Numbered from the stretch's first letter, positions 35,061-47,025 are shown. The stretch is 64,000 nt of DNA from Callorhinus ursinus (GCF_003265705.1 NW_020312904.1:2031253-2095252), one strand, 5' to 3'. Notes: generated by a model not told the origin, from the sequence alone. Program-made: numbers and translations.

Positions 35061-35900
35061 TGTGTCCCCATAATAAGAATTCATGACCTCACATCCTGTG
35101 CTTAGACTTCAGCCAGTTCACAGACCCGGAAAGGTTCTGAGAAAAACCCAGGCACTTTGGGGAAGGACCTCACAGGGCAGTTACCTGTGTGTACTTGGAC
35201 TGTCCCTCATTCCTTCTCCAGAGGGAAATGTGGCCATTTACCAGGACAGCTGTCAACAAAGGGAAACGCTCGGTACAATTCAGAGTTGATGCTGACCCCT
35301 GGAGACCCAGAACACCACAGGGGCCAACCTGGGTGGGTCAGATGGTACACAGAATTTGGCCTATATCAGTCTCCCTCGGGGTAGTGGGCCAGGAAGACCA
35401 TCCTGTGGCTATCTGTCCACGTTTTGAATGTGGAGTTGAAAGAGACATTTATAGCAAGTTGCATAAACCCTGCATCCTCCCCCGAGCCCTGAGGCGAAGT
35501 CCTATGGCAGGATGGCCAAGTCGACGTCCTGAACTGTTCTTTCCACAATCAAGATAATCAAAGCAATGCCATGCCCCTGGGGGATTGCAGAACTCTGCCC
35601 CATACCCCATCAGTGGACGGGGAACGTGGTGTGGTTGGAACGTGGTGATGGAGCTTTGTCTCATCTGCCCGGCTCACTCCACCCCTTGGCCCGAAGCCAG
35701 AAGCGTGCTGGAGGACTAAGGATGATTTCAACCCAAACACAGGTTGATGCTGATCACACCTGTTGCAGGCGAAGGAACTTAACTGAGGACTTTGGTGGCA
35801 GTGTTTGTCCTGGGTGCTACTCTCTACCTGGCTCAAGAGAAATTTCAGTTTGGGGCCTCCTGGCCTCCGGTGCTGGGAAACGTTCCCCAATTACTTCTGG
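35060..35900 (+). pseudogene. Possible degenerate endogenous retrovirus pro/pol fragment
   Basis: The plus frame at 35189-35557 includes, around 35387-35434, GQEDHPVAICPRFECG, which resembles a conserved patch of gammaretrovirus-like protease regions in old mammalian proviruses. The frame is broken upstream and downstream by stops and no catalytic Asp-Thr/Ser-Gly is recognisable. If real it is a dead relic. The alternative is chance similarity in a GC-rich open frame. Confidence 0.35.
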
Positions 35901-35904
35901 TTAA

Positions 35905-36350
35905 TTCCCTCCCCCACCCCATGTGAAATTCTTTCCTGAAACTCATCGGTAGGTCGGGGTATGATGTCCTGGACTGACCTGCCCCTTCTTTTTGCTAATC
36001 GTGTCACCCCGTTCCCTCCTCTCTGTCCTCTGTGGGCTAGGGCCTCTGAAGAGTCCCTTTATTGTCATTCCAATGAGCCTTTGAGAAGGAGCAGAGCTGG
36101 ACGCGCGTTCCATTTGGCATCTTAGCCAGAAGACGTTCCTTCATCCTCAGGATATTGGCAGCACATCGTCCAGCTGTCTGTCCGTTCATGAAGACGTTAA
36201 CAAGTGTATTAATACACGAATGAAGACTTGTCATTTCTCCTCTTCACGGGGAAAAATGCAATTCCGACCTGTCACCTGTGATTCTTCAAAATCTACTGGA
36301 GTCCAAAAGTAGGTCTCCATGCCAGGAGAGAGTTAGCTTTGCCCAAAGAT
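35905..36350. other. No recognised gene or element
   Basis: Single-copy-looking sequence of mixed composition between the retroviral candidate and the conserved-looking block. No frame of interest. Confidence 0.45.
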
Positions 36351-36639
36351 GACGGTGTCTCATCGTTGCGGGCAGTAAATGACTGAGTGGGTCACGTGAC
36401 TGTGGACAGTAGGGGGGTGCTGCTCACAGATGCCTCTGTGCCCCCAACAGCCCTCTCGTCCTTGGACCGTGAAGCCATCCTCATTAGCGCTAAGTGCAAC
36501 GCACGTTGCCACCAGCAAGGTCACTCGGAGAGACTCACGTTCCTTTATCGCCTGCACGACACTGAAAATAATGAAAAGACCATCTCCCAAATCAGGTTCT
36601 GGGGAGGCCCATGTTGCCTTGATGATGACATGAAAACAG

Positions 36640-37095
36640 ACTAAATTGTTCTCATTAAAATGTAGCCGTTGCTGTTCATGAGAAGGAGCTCCACGGAGGG
36701 GGTTTCAGATCTACGCCTCGTTTCCCTGAATTATGGAAAATTAACGTGCTTCCATCTTTGCTTCCAGAAGCCCATGATGGTCTCTCGATTGGAGGGACGG
36801 AGCTCATGTGACGACCAAGCCCGGAGGGGCCGCGTGTGTCTAATTTTCCTTTCAAGAACAACAGCGGCAAAAATAATCTCTGTTCATTAAAAGCAGGGAA
36901 GAAGAGATATTTATATATGAAATGAGAGCCTTTGATTTGATCCCTGGAGTGAAATGTCATAAATAGCTGTTAATTTGGGTCTGTTTACTAAAAATTTAAT
37001 GCCTGCAGAAAATCTATTTGAATCATCACAAATGGAATAATGTCCACCAGGAAGAAGGCTGGGAATGATAGCAGCAATTTGGGATGGAGCTTGAG
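36640..37095. promoter_or_regulatory. Candidate conserved enhancer-like element
   Basis: Repeat-free AT-rich island in GC-rich DNA, rich in homeodomain-type cores: ttcattaaaag (36884), aatagctgttaatttgg (36962), taaaaatttaatgc (36989), cctaattaatgtctg (37107 just beyond). Such clustering is typical of developmental enhancers. Conservation cannot be shown from one sequence. Confidence 0.35.
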
Positions 37096-37099
37096 GGTA

Positions 37100-38780
37100 C
37101 CCGGGGCCTAATTAATGTCTGTGCGCCCCCCGCCGGGCACACCCACCCCGCACAGCATCGGCGACAGACCCCGCCCGGCCCCTCCCGCCTGGCTGCACCA
37201 ACACACAGCACTTCTTCCCAGGACGGAATGTCATCACCATTAATATGTGCTCCCTGAATGTTTTCCTAACTCTCTTGATGAAAGGGGTTAATTGTCATGA
37301 TGACCATTTCATCCTATGATTCTGTTGCTCTGCCTGGTAAAACAGAGGACATTTCCCGGAACAAGAAGGCCAACCAATAAAGCCGGGGTGTGTGAAGACC
37401 TGAGGACAGACGCTGACAAGTGGCTGCATCCCCGGTAAATGATGTCCCGGGAGAGCCGCGCTGGAGGCAGAGTGGGGACCTTTGATCCGGGCTCCACAGC
37501 CCAGCAAAGACAGGAGCGGGCTCCGTTTGTTCGTCCAGATCATCCGAACGCGACCTCCTCCCCAGGAGCCTCCTGCTCTTGCCACATTCTTTTCTTGGAG
37601 TATTTCAGATAGCACCACAGTGTTTGGGTCAAAAGACCAGAAAAATGCTCTTAATTTTGTGTCTCTTTCAGCCACCCTTGCCTGTAAGAGCTCGTTTCGA
37701 GTGCTGTGGTGAGCCCGTGGCAGGGCTGCCGGCCTCCCCGGCCGTCCTGAGCCCGGCTCGGGGCTGCACAGACACTAGGCACCAGAGAGACCGGAGTCTT
37801 CAGCCAGGACTGGAACACACTGCGCATCATCTCCAAGGCCGCCTTCTTGCAGAAGGACCAAGCTGCTGCCTCCGTCCCCCTGAAACACCCATCTGAGCCA
37901 CAGGACTGGGGCCATGGCTTCAGGCTGTGTCAGGTCCTGTCTAGGGCAGCCCCAGCCAGTGGCCTGGGCAGCAGGCTGGCTCAGCTGGGCAGGGACGCAA
38001 CCCCTGCCTCTGCACACAGAATCGGGAGGAACAGTCTCTGCTCTTGGGCAGGCCGTGAGCCAGAGGCACTGGAGTGAAAATACTCGCATTTCAAACACAC
38101 CTCCTTCCACCCAGCCTCTGTTCTCTGTTCTTGAGTCGAAGGCACAAGGGCCTGGGGACCCCAGTGCTGTGAGCTCAGCTCTGGACGTGCCCCCAGTTTC
38201 TGACGCTCTCTGTCCCTCAGGTCCCTCCCTCGCTCTACAGAGGTTCAGAGAGCGTCTGAGACGAGGCCGCCGTGGGCGGTAGAGGGGGAAACAGCGAAGC
38301 ACTGAGTGTGGGGCTTGGACTCAGGATGTGCGTCCTCGTGTGTCAGGTGCTGCCACGTATCATTTTCTTTGCTCTGATCCTGTTGTGCCAACCCGAGGAG
38401 ATACTGGGCATGTGCCTGTGAGCATTACAACAACAGAACCCGGACACGCACTGCCTCTCTTCCCCTTGAGGAAGATCACAACCCACACGAGCATCTGAGG
38501 AGCTCTGAGAAACCCTGCCAGGGAGACACCTGCTTGACTCAGTGTTTCCAACATGTTTGGACAGAGGCCCACTAGTGTCCGGGCTGGGGATGCGGGTCTA
38601 ACTAGCCACGCTTCGCACCAGAACAGCCCCCAGGAGGGCTGGGGGCCCTGTAGGAGTCAGGGTGGAGCACCCTGGGCTCTGGGGAGCAACAGTGGAGTGA
38701 CAGGAGCTTGGGCCCTCAGACACCCTGGGTGTCCTCCAGCCCAGCGCCGGTTCCACAGGTGGTGACACCGGCTTCACCTC
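37100..38780. other. GC-rich unclassified DNA
   Basis: Long overlapping frames on both strands (for example minus 37775-38302, 175 codons) without domain matches. CpG is locally raised near 37480-37560 but too short to call an island. No mobile element identified. Confidence 0.45.
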
Positions 38781-38784
38781 GCCT

Positions 38785-38865
38785 GGTCCAGCATCTAGCA
38801 GAGTCCTTGGCACTTAAGGTGGTGCTGTTGCTACTGAATAAGGGACTGGATGGATGAATGAAGTC
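38785..38865 (+). mobile_element. L2 3' end fragment
   Basis: tccagcatctagcagagtccttggcacttaaggtggtgct and then tggatggatgaatgaa is the decayed terminal part of L2 including its tgaa-type tail. Confidence 0.55.
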
Positions 38866-38869
38866 ATGC

Positions 38870-39585
38870 CCAGGGCAGGTGGGCTCCGGTGGTGGGTGGA
38901 CAGAGGGCCTGGTGGGCTCCTGGGGCACATGGGCTCCTAGGACGGTGGGCAGAGGGGCGGGTGGGCAGAGGAGCTGCAGAGACAGGCTGGGTGGAGGGTG
39001 AGAGGGAGAGCCCTCGTGTGAACGGTCCTCCCAAATAGCACGGTGCTCACTCCGTGTGAACCTCAGACCAAGCACCAGGACAGAGGAGGTGGGGTGCGGG
39101 AATGAGCAGGTGCATCTACAGCCAAGTGAGGAGGAGAAGGAGGGGGGACCGTCCACTTCATGAATTGGTGTGTTGCCAGGGGCACAGAGCGTGGAAGACT
39201 CCTCTGTGGTGGTTGGGACTTCCCATGTCGATCCGGTGCCCAGGGGCGGGGAGTGCCAGGGTTCCCTGTCAGGGGTGTAGGTTTGAAATGAGAGGAAAAG
39301 CCCCAAACACAGGAGGAGAGGTGGATAGAGAGAGCATGGTTTTACAGCATGAAGCGATTCTCTGAATGCCTGATCAGTAAGCATCTATTAATAAACACCG
39401 ACCACAAGAGCAGCCTGCCAGGACACCGAGGAGACGCTCCTACCCCAAGTCTTCCTTTGTTCATTCTGTCCAGCGGGCAGGAAGCTTGTCCACCATGTGA
39501 GACAGGCAAGGAGCTCCCAGTCTGCATAAGGACTCGGCTGTGGGTGAGCACGCCAGTTTCCTAAGGAAGTCTGGTCACAGCTCGC
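38870..39585. other. GC-rich unclassified DNA
   Basis: The minus frame 38716-39384 (222 codons) crosses the L2 end and has low-complexity Pro/Ser/His content; not a gene. Tandem-like ggtgggcagaggggcggg words at 38880-38960 are short. Confidence 0.5.
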
Positions 39586-39589
39586 ATGT

Positions 39590-39740
39590 GACAGAGGAGG
39601 GAGCCATCTTTTGGCCTGGAGAAATCAAGGTGGGCTTCATGGAGGAGGAGACATCTGGAGCGGCCTCTAAGGTTCTGAGTTTCACTCTATGAACTGAAGA
39701 AGGCTGTGAGGAAGGACAGGCTACCTGGGCAGGGCTGGTT
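39590..39740 (-). mobile_element. L2 fragment, antisense
   Basis: gtgggcttcatggaggaggagacatctggagcggcctctaagg is the antisense L2 segment usually seen as aggcttcctggaggaggtgac. Confidence 0.5.
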
Positions 39741-39819
39741 CCCTTGCCCCAACCTCGCCCCTTCCCTGTCTAGCCCCTGTGCCTTCCATTTACTACACGT
39801 GCATCTAATTTCCTATGAA

Positions 39820-40115
39820 CCCAAAAGGAAAGATAGTGGCAATTAATATCTTTATGCAAATGTTTTGTGCCTCAGGGCATACCCTTGCTGTGATTTATGA
39901 ACAATGATTAAAAATAACTCACTTAATGTAATCTAATGTGAACAAATATGAGGAGACGAGATTAAATTAAATTTTATCCCCCTGGAAAAAGAACTTTGAA
40001 GGTCACCACCCTCCTGGAAACACCAAGTGGTTTCCTTCACTGGTGTTCAAGGTTTCAGGCCCCAAAATGAAATTCTAAAAATAAAAGAAGCTGCATTTAA
40101 TAGGTTGTCCTGAAA
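39820..40115. promoter_or_regulatory. Candidate conserved enhancer-like element beside a CpG island
   Basis: AT-rich, repeat-free island in GC-rich surroundings. It holds the octamer atgcaaat (39854-39861), caattaatatc (39840), tgatttatgaacaatgatta (39891-39910, with a SOX-like acaat) and ttaaattaaattt. It directly precedes the CpG-rich block at 40145. Confidence 0.35.
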
Positions 40116-40144
40116 TTCAGTCTATGCTTCGCTCAAGTCTGTCC

Positions 40145-40440
40145 ATCCTCCCCGCGACGCGGTTTAGGATGAGGAGGAGTCAGCACATCTACTTGACACG
40201 GGGGTCTCCCCTGGGCCCACGCGGCCTCTTTCCAGAGGGGCCCTTCTTCGGCCGTGCCGGGCTTCCCAGAAACATAAGCTCGCGGGGTCGCGGACCCCTG
40301 AGTCAGAGCGGGGTTTCCACCTGCACGGGCCGGCTGGCCGTGCATCGCCACATTTCCTTCGCTGAGTCAGTCCCATCACAGCCTGCGGGGAGGGGCGCAT
40401 TAGCGGGAAGCGCACCGAGGGGAGGGTTTTGCATAGGAAG
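40145..40440. promoter_or_regulatory. Short CpG island with AP-1/MARE-like sites
   Basis: By hand about 25 CpG in roughly 290 bases. Two tgagtca sites lie at 40299-40305 and 40363-40369, the second within gctgagtcag, a half-MARE (Maf/NRF2-type) context; a tgactca follows at 40736-40742. No downstream exon recognised. It may be a promoter or a stress-responsive enhancer; function is inferred from motifs only. Confidence 0.45.
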
Positions 40441-41119
40441 TCATTTTTAGACTGAAGACTCAGAGTTGACAGGAGGTATAAATCATGGGCTGTTGCCGCT
40501 GAAACGTTTATTTGCCATGCAGAACTAGGTAAAGTCATCCAGGCATCTTCCTACGCCCACATGGGACGAGGTCACACACATCCTCACTTGGACGGGCCGC
40601 GTCCTGGTCCGACACTCACTGACTCGGACAGCACACCTCGATGCTCCCTCCGAGGTTACACACGCCACATGCCTGCAAGGGGGGCCAGTGCGGTGGGGAA
40701 GGCACGAAGGGGCGGCCCTGGGCCCCTGCGTTCCCTGACTCAGGTGCCCTCAGCCGCCTTCCTGGGGACGTCTTGCTACTTGCTAAGACGCCAAGAGTAC
40801 CAGACAGGTGACACTTCATGTGTGATCTGACCGCAGTGACTACCGTTTCTTTATGATGACAGCCATCTGTCCCTCTGTCCACATGGGCAGGCGGCCACCC
40901 TACACCAGTCACTGGGACACTCATCTGCCCATGCTCTATTCGAGGGGCTGGGGGCCATGGGTCACTCAGTCCTGTTGTTTGCCCGGCAGGCAAGAGGAGA
41001 GGAGAATTGTCTACGTTTCAAGGACTTCCTTTATGCAGACAACATGCTGGCGTTGTCTCATTAATAGCTCTGAAGACTTTACGTAACTCTTACCCGAGTA
41101 ATAACCGTGTGTAAGTCTC

Positions 41120-41275
41120 ATTGACCTTATTTGTTCATGCATCCAGCCAGCCAGCCCACCCTGAGCATCTACCTCATTCCAGGCACCCCTCCAGGTACCA
41201 GAGATGCAGCATCAACCATAGAGAAAATGATATTTGTCCTCAAGCTAACATTATAGTGGAATGCCGACTCTCAAG
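41120..41275 (-). mobile_element. L2 3' end fragment, antisense
   Basis: tttgttcatgcatccagcca, then gagcatctacctcattccaggcacccctccaggtaccagagatgcagc, and ctcaagctaacattatagtgg reproduce the order of antisense L2 3' sequence. Confidence 0.65.
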
Positions 41276-41322
41276 TACTTTAGCTATTCGTCGTCCGGCG
41301 TATAAAAGAATGCCATACTTCA

Positions 41323-41526
41323 GAGCACCTGGGTGGCTCAGTCGTTAAGTGTCTGCCTTCTGCTCTGGTCATGGTCCCAGGGTCCTGGGATCGAGCCCCA
41401 CATCGGGCTCCCTGCTCGGCGGGAAGCCTGCTTCTCCCTCTCCTGCTCCCCCTGCTTGTGTTCCCTCTCTTGCTGTCTCTCTCTCTGTCAAGTAAATAGA
41501 ATCTTTAAAAAAATAAAAATAAAAAA
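41323..41526 (+). mobile_element. CAN SINE
   Basis: Head gagcacctgggtggctcag, B-box region ggtcctgggatcgagcccc, arctoid-type tract, A-rich tail with aaaataaaa units. A long target duplication flanks it: aaaagaa(t/g)gccatacttca at 41304-41322 and 41529-41547, with one difference. Confidence 0.96.
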
Positions 41527-41859
41527 ATAAAAGAAGGCCATACTTCATTAATCCTAGGATGAATCGCTACTCGCTTCTTAGCGCCTTGGAAATCTGGATG
41601 TACTTAGCCATGCCTGTTGGCCAGATGGTGGTCTGATCACAGTGGCCATTGCCCAGACGTGTGCACTGAAGCTTGCAGAAGGGGTGCACGGGCTTGGAAA
41701 ATCCCGACCCCCAAGAAGATAATCCCCTTAAGGAATGCTATGTGCTTGCTCGAGATCAGAGAGGAGAATCTTGTGTGGAAAATCAGAACTACAGGCAATT
41801 CTTCATCAAGAAGTTTCAGAGAACCAGACTATAGATATGAAGCAGTCTTAGGAATATGG

Positions 41860-42245
41860 TGGTTGGTCAGCAGAATAATGGCACCCAGATATGTCCACGT
41901 TCTAATCTTCAGAACCAATGAACACGTTAGGCTCCATGACACAGAGGAATTAAGGTTGCAGGTGGAATTCAAGATGCTAATCATCTGACCTTGAAATAGG
42001 GAGAGTATTTGGCTGGCTTTGAAGGTGGTGGAAGGGGCCGGGAGCCAAGGAAAGTGGAGCCCCTAGAGGCTGGAAAAGGCCAGGCAATGGTGCTCCTTCG
42101 AGCCTCCTGAGGGAATCAGTCCTGCCAAAACCGTGGTTCTAGCCCAGGGACATGCACGTCAGCTGTCTGACCTACCGAACCAAAAGAAAATACGTTTGTC
42201 TTACTTTAAGCCCCTACATTAGTGATAATTTGTTACACATGGATT
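41860..42245 (+). mobile_element. MaLR-type LTR, sense
   Basis: tcagcagaataatggcaccc (41868), atgtccacgttctaatcttcagaacc (41891), tgaccttgaaatagggagagtatt, ggctttgaaggtggtggaagggg, gcccctagaggctggaaaaggcc, and gataatttgttacacatgga at the end. It is a solo LTR with an internal deletion, of the same family as the copy near 54.1-54.95 kb. Confidence 0.7.
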
Positions 42246-42249
42246 GGAA

Positions 42250-45085
42250 ACAACACAAATACATTACCAAATTGATTTCACTTCCATTTTCATTATTTAC
42301 ACACAAAAGTGGTGTAGGATAAAAACGTACATATGTATACTAACGCTAAGTGGTAGGAGAGTGTTGCATGCACGTAGGATTGCTTATTGTACATCGGAGT
42401 AATCAGCGACAATGAACGGTGCCTTAGATCTAATGGATAAGTAACAGCAAAGCAACATAGCTGTCACGTACACATTCTTAGATGTAGAAACTGAGGGTAT
42501 AAGGATAGAATGAGGCCAGTAAGTACGGGCCACGGCCTCGTTCCTCAGCTTACTCCCAAGTCCCTGTCTACCCCATAGCATCCTTCTTACCCTGAGGTCG
42601 TGCCCAGGTCTCTGGGGGAAGATACTGACCTGGGGACTTGGGGTCTAAACCATGTGATCTAAAGCCCACCCTTGCCATCTGGTCCCAGAGGAGGAGAGTT
42701 GTGCTGGCCCCACTCTGTCCTCACAGGTCGGCCTGGAGTCCTGCCCCTCCTGCGCAGCGTGCTGGGGCCAGTTATGAGTCTGAGAGGTCAGATGGATGTG
42801 TCTATCTCCCGGTGACCTGCAGAAATGAAAATCTTCATTGCTCATGGCCCTGGGCTGGGTCTCTGCCGCAGTGTTTTCTAAGAGACTCAGCTGCCAAGCG
42901 TGGGTTTGCACTTGCAATTCAGCGGCAATGACCCCCCCTGAAAATAACTCTCCCAAAAATGTCACTTGGGGATCTTTATGACTCGAGCTGTTCATCTGTC
43001 TCCCCAACAGGCCGGTTCTTGGCTGTCTGTGAGAAAGACTTTTCAGAGAACCTTCTCCAATAAATCACTAATTCCTCTCACAACTCAGTAGAACAGAACT
43101 TTATAAACTTGAAAGGTAAAAGAGGGGGAAAAGTGCCTCTCGGAGGCTCTGTTCGCACAATAGGCATCCGCGGGCCCTCGAGCTCCCTGCCTGACACCAT
43201 TCTTCATGCTGCTAAGGACCCCCAGGTGCATTCAGCCATTCTCCCTCACAGTGATCCCTCTACCCTGCAGGTCACCAGAAGCACAATTTATGGGCTGCCT
43301 GTCTGAGAGCAAGAGAGAGAGGAGGTTTGCAGAACTCACTCTGAGCTGCTGGGAAGTGAGATGCCCTGGGAACTTCCATCATCAGCACTGCTGGGGCCCC
43401 GAGGTAGCTGCTGGGAGCCAAGCCAGGGGCCAGGATGTGCCCTCAATCCAGGGGCTGCTGGCCAGCCACCCGGGCCTTACCCACAGAGCCTATCTGCTCC
43501 TGGTCCCGTGGCCTCTTCCAAGGACCTCTGCCTCAAGCACCAGCAGGTGCCCCACAGTCGAATCCCCTGGGCAGAGATTGTGGTGACTTTTCTGCTAAGT
43601 GGCTCAAGAGGGGAGAAGCAAACAGGAGACCAGGAGCCTGCTCCCTCCCTGCCGGGACTGTGTTAACTCCAGGCAAGCCACGGGCCTGCCCGAGCACCAC
43701 CTCACTTCCGCATCTGATAACCACGGCCACCTTAGACACCTTCCAAGAGTATTTGGAGTTTGAAATAAGAAGGTGCGCGTGCAAGCTTTGGAAAGGAACA
43801 GCTCTGCCCGTGGATGGTGAGTGTCTGCCCGATAGTGGTTTGCTGAGGAGAGCAAAGGTCTAGGGATCAGAGCCAGCTTGCTCAGCACAAGTCCCACTAA
43901 AGCTACCTGCTCTCTTAGGGGGAGCGATCAGTGTGTCTACCACCTCCTTCTGACCTGTCCAGGCCCCTGACTGATCCGTGTGCCGTGAGGGCCGGCACTC
44001 GCCCCCAGTCCTTGCCATAATTAACACTGAGGATGGCCATTTGTGATTTTGAGCAGATGCCTGAGCTATTGGGGTGCTTCGAACACCAAGGCAGCCTCCC
44101 CTGGATCACGGAAGGCCCTGCACCAGCATTCCCAAGCCAGAGCAAAAGGAATGGGGTATCTGTCACAAAGTATTTATAGTGGGGTTTTGGGGTCCAGCTG
44201 GGACAGCAAATGGTGTCAGCACCAAATTCACTGCAAGAACCTGTTTCCCAAACACATGCTCCTTCCTATGCAGGGGGCTCTTACCTTGGAGGGACGTGAG
44301 CCCCACCTTCCATGGTCTGAACATGAAGAGATGAAGGCAAGCCTGTGGGTCAGGAGGTCTGGGTTCTCCCCGGACCGAGGTGTGATGCTGGAGAAGGCCT
44401 GCATCTCCCCTCATCTGTAGAGAGGAGAGCTGGGGCTGCTATGCACAGTCCCACGGAGCCTCCCGTGAGGGCGGGACAGCCAGTGCTGGGTGCCCACGAG
44501 GACACTTGGAAGGAAGGAGAAAGATGGGCCCCCTCCCTTGCAGCACTCGCATGGCATCGTGCCATGGGCCCGCCAGTGCCGGCCTGCGCCTTCGTGGGAG
44601 AACTGGTCACGGGCTCTATCTCACCAGGGAGTGGAGGGCGTGCAACGGGTCACCGCTCACTAATTTGCTTGGACCGGACCCAAGAACCACATCTTCAACA
44701 ACCCAGTGCCTGGTCTGAGCTCACGGTCAAGAACAGCCTCAGATTTTGGAGGATGCGCCTGGAGGAGAAAGCACAGGTGCACAGGGAAGGTCAGGTGGAG
44801 ATGTCACCAGTCAGACATGTGCAGGATGCTCCTTTCTCCTCCAGAAGGACACGTGGCCAGAGGGGAAGGCACTCTGGTCACAAAGGCCGGTGCATTCATT
44901 GTCCCCGGGAAGAAGACACAGGGTTTGGGGTTTTCTGCTGCAGAGAAGGAAAGAAGGGGCTTTCAGCTCTTGACCCGCTGTGGGGTGACAGGACACCCTC
45001 CTTGACCAGTTTCAGTCACCTTCCCTGGACCCTCTTCCCAATGGGGCCCATCTCTGGGCTTCGGGTCAGTCCTCGGATTGCCCAG
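42250..45085. other. No recognised gene; mostly GC-rich single-copy-looking DNA
   Basis: Weak MIR-like wording near 42475-42600 (gtagaaactgaggg) is below what I would call. Long frames (for example plus 44345-45091, 248 codons; plus 43435-43863) have no domain, overlap frames on the other strand and lack splice context. Confidence 0.5.
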
Positions 45086-45089
45086 TTTT

Positions 45090-45410
45090 AGCAGAAATCC
45101 CGTCACGTGGTGTAGCCAGACTGTCTTCCCCTCGATATCTGACTGGGCTCCCCACCACACCCGCAGGTGGCCCGCCTTCAGCAAGAATCCTGCAGGGTCA
45201 GTTCAGCAAAGAACTACCCTGCCCTCTTAGCAAGTTCCAGCTGCCCACCCCCAACTCCTGGGCCATAAATCCCCACTTCCCTTTGTTGTTTTAGGAATTG
45301 GACCCACTCGACACGGACGTCTCTTCACCCCTATATCACAATAGTTTCAGAATAAAATCCGTCTTGACTGCTTTCACTACTGTCCGGCTCTGGTTTTCTC
45401 TACCAGGGAA
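45090..45410 (+). mobile_element. Possible solo LTR, family unknown
   Basis: A pyrimidine-rich region with ccataaatccccacttccc (45262, TATA-like), then tcagaataaaatccgtcttgactgctttcactactg (45348-45383), resembles the U3-R-U5 order of an LTR with poly(A) signal. Limits and family are unknown. Confidence 0.35.
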
Positions 45411-45414
45411 AGTC

Positions 45415-46265
45415 AAAGGCGCACTCGGGGCATCCGGCGAGGGCAGAGAGGGAAGCCAGAGGGGGCGCACAGGCGGGAGGGGCCCCAGTGCCTCGGGCAG
45501 TCAGCACAACCCCCTGAAACAGCGCCGGGCATGACCAGATTAGCCCGGGTCCAGGCCCGGTTCTCAGGCACCCCGCCCACACCCCCGGGTCTGGCCATCA
45601 CTGCGCACTTGCCTTGGACGGGGAACAGAAGTGGCCCGGGACTGGGAGCCTGCAGGGGGCAAGGAGCAGGGGCCGTCGGGACAGTAAAGCAGAGAGCCCC
45701 CCAGCCACCAACGGGCTAAGGTCAGGCAGGCAGCGACGCCCACCAGCCCCACCCAGCCGGGGTCTCCAGTGTCTGCCCAGGGGAGGTCAGCTGGGGCAGC
45801 AGACAGGCACGCGGGACAGAAGGCTGGATTTCAGTCAGGAGGAAGAAGGAAAGATGGAAAAGAGGAAGCTAAGGGAATGCAGCAAGGCCAGAGCAAGAAT
45901 AAATCGGAGTCTATGAGACAGAACAAAGGAACCCCACCTGAGGTCTTAGGGGAGCAAGGGAAGGTGAAGAAGACTTTGGGGAAGTTAGAGGAGGCAGAAA
46001 GCCCCTAGGGATGTGCCCAAGCTTATCTGCAGGACGCACAGAGCCTAGGGCAGGAAGGTGGCCGCTCAAGAGTGGGCTGAAACCCGCATGGGCTCACCTG
46101 ACCGTGCCCCCCAGAGAGCTCACAACTTCCCCACCAGCCCCCCATTAGCTTCGTGAGCTCACACCATTATTTCTTTGAGCCTCTGTGTTCTTCTGTAAGC
46201 TTGTGAACAACCACACCACGTGCCCTTCGGCAGAGGCCCTCTTTTGCTCCTTCATCTGTTCGAGG
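45415..46265. other. GC-rich unclassified DNA
   Basis: No repeat or gene recognised. Short overlapping frames in all directions. Confidence 0.5.
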
Positions 46266-46269
46266 ATGG

Positions 46270-46500
46270 ATAAACGCTCAAGCATTTGAATCTCATGCTC
46301 TATAGTCGTAACAGGGGAGAAAAGACTCATTTCTCAAAAGACCCAGCATAAGCGCCCTATCACCTACAAATTGCCCTCCTGCTTACTTCTCTGGCACTTT
46401 TATCCTGAGGACCATTTTGAGCCAGGAATATATAGAGCTGTGACTTTATAACTTGAGATTTATGTAGCATTAATTTCCAGCAGTACATGTAATAAATAAG
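46270..46500. promoter_or_regulatory. Candidate conserved non-coding element
   Basis: AT-rich repeat-free patch: ggaatatatagagctgtgactttataac, gatttatgtagcattaatttccagcag (46428-46483). Several TTTAT and ATTAAT homeodomain/CDX-like cores. Motif-based only. Confidence 0.28.
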
Positions 46501-47025
46501 GAAGGAGTGCCCAGCTCTCCCGCCCTGCCCTGCGAGAAAAGACGGGGGGCAGGAGCCTCGGAGGGGAGCCGCCTCCCAGTGTCCTGGTGCATAAATGGCT
46601 GGGGTCTGCAAAGCCCCTTGGAAGAGGGTCATGACTGCAGCAGTGGGTTCCCAGAGAGCTGCTGGAGATGCCTGGCTGTCCACCGGTTCACAGGGATGGG
46701 TTTAGAACGTCCATAATCTATCGAGAATTAGAATCCAGGGCCATGAGTCTCCCAGCAATGAGGTCTGTGAGCACCAGGTTGCTGAGCCCCCAGCACCTGT
46801 GCTCCCGATAGCAGAAGGACATTCTAGGAGTCAAGACTCGCTTGGTTGCAGTAATAAATACTCACCTTGATGTGACTTAAAGAAAAAATGTCAACTCATT
46901 AGACATTTTCTATAAGAAATAAACAGTAAATTCGGGAATATGGTTGCTAGCATAATTCCAGGTACCTTAGGATCTGCAGCTAACAATTCCAACACCCTTA
47001 CGTATGTATTTAAAGTGGTCCTCCT

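Noticed and set aside
38716..39384. 222-codon minus-strand open frame
   Set aside because: Low-complexity proline/serine/histidine content and overlap with an L2 end.
44345..45091. 248-codon plus-strand open frame
   Set aside because: GC-rich DNA with overlapping frames on both strands, no domain and no splice context that I trust.
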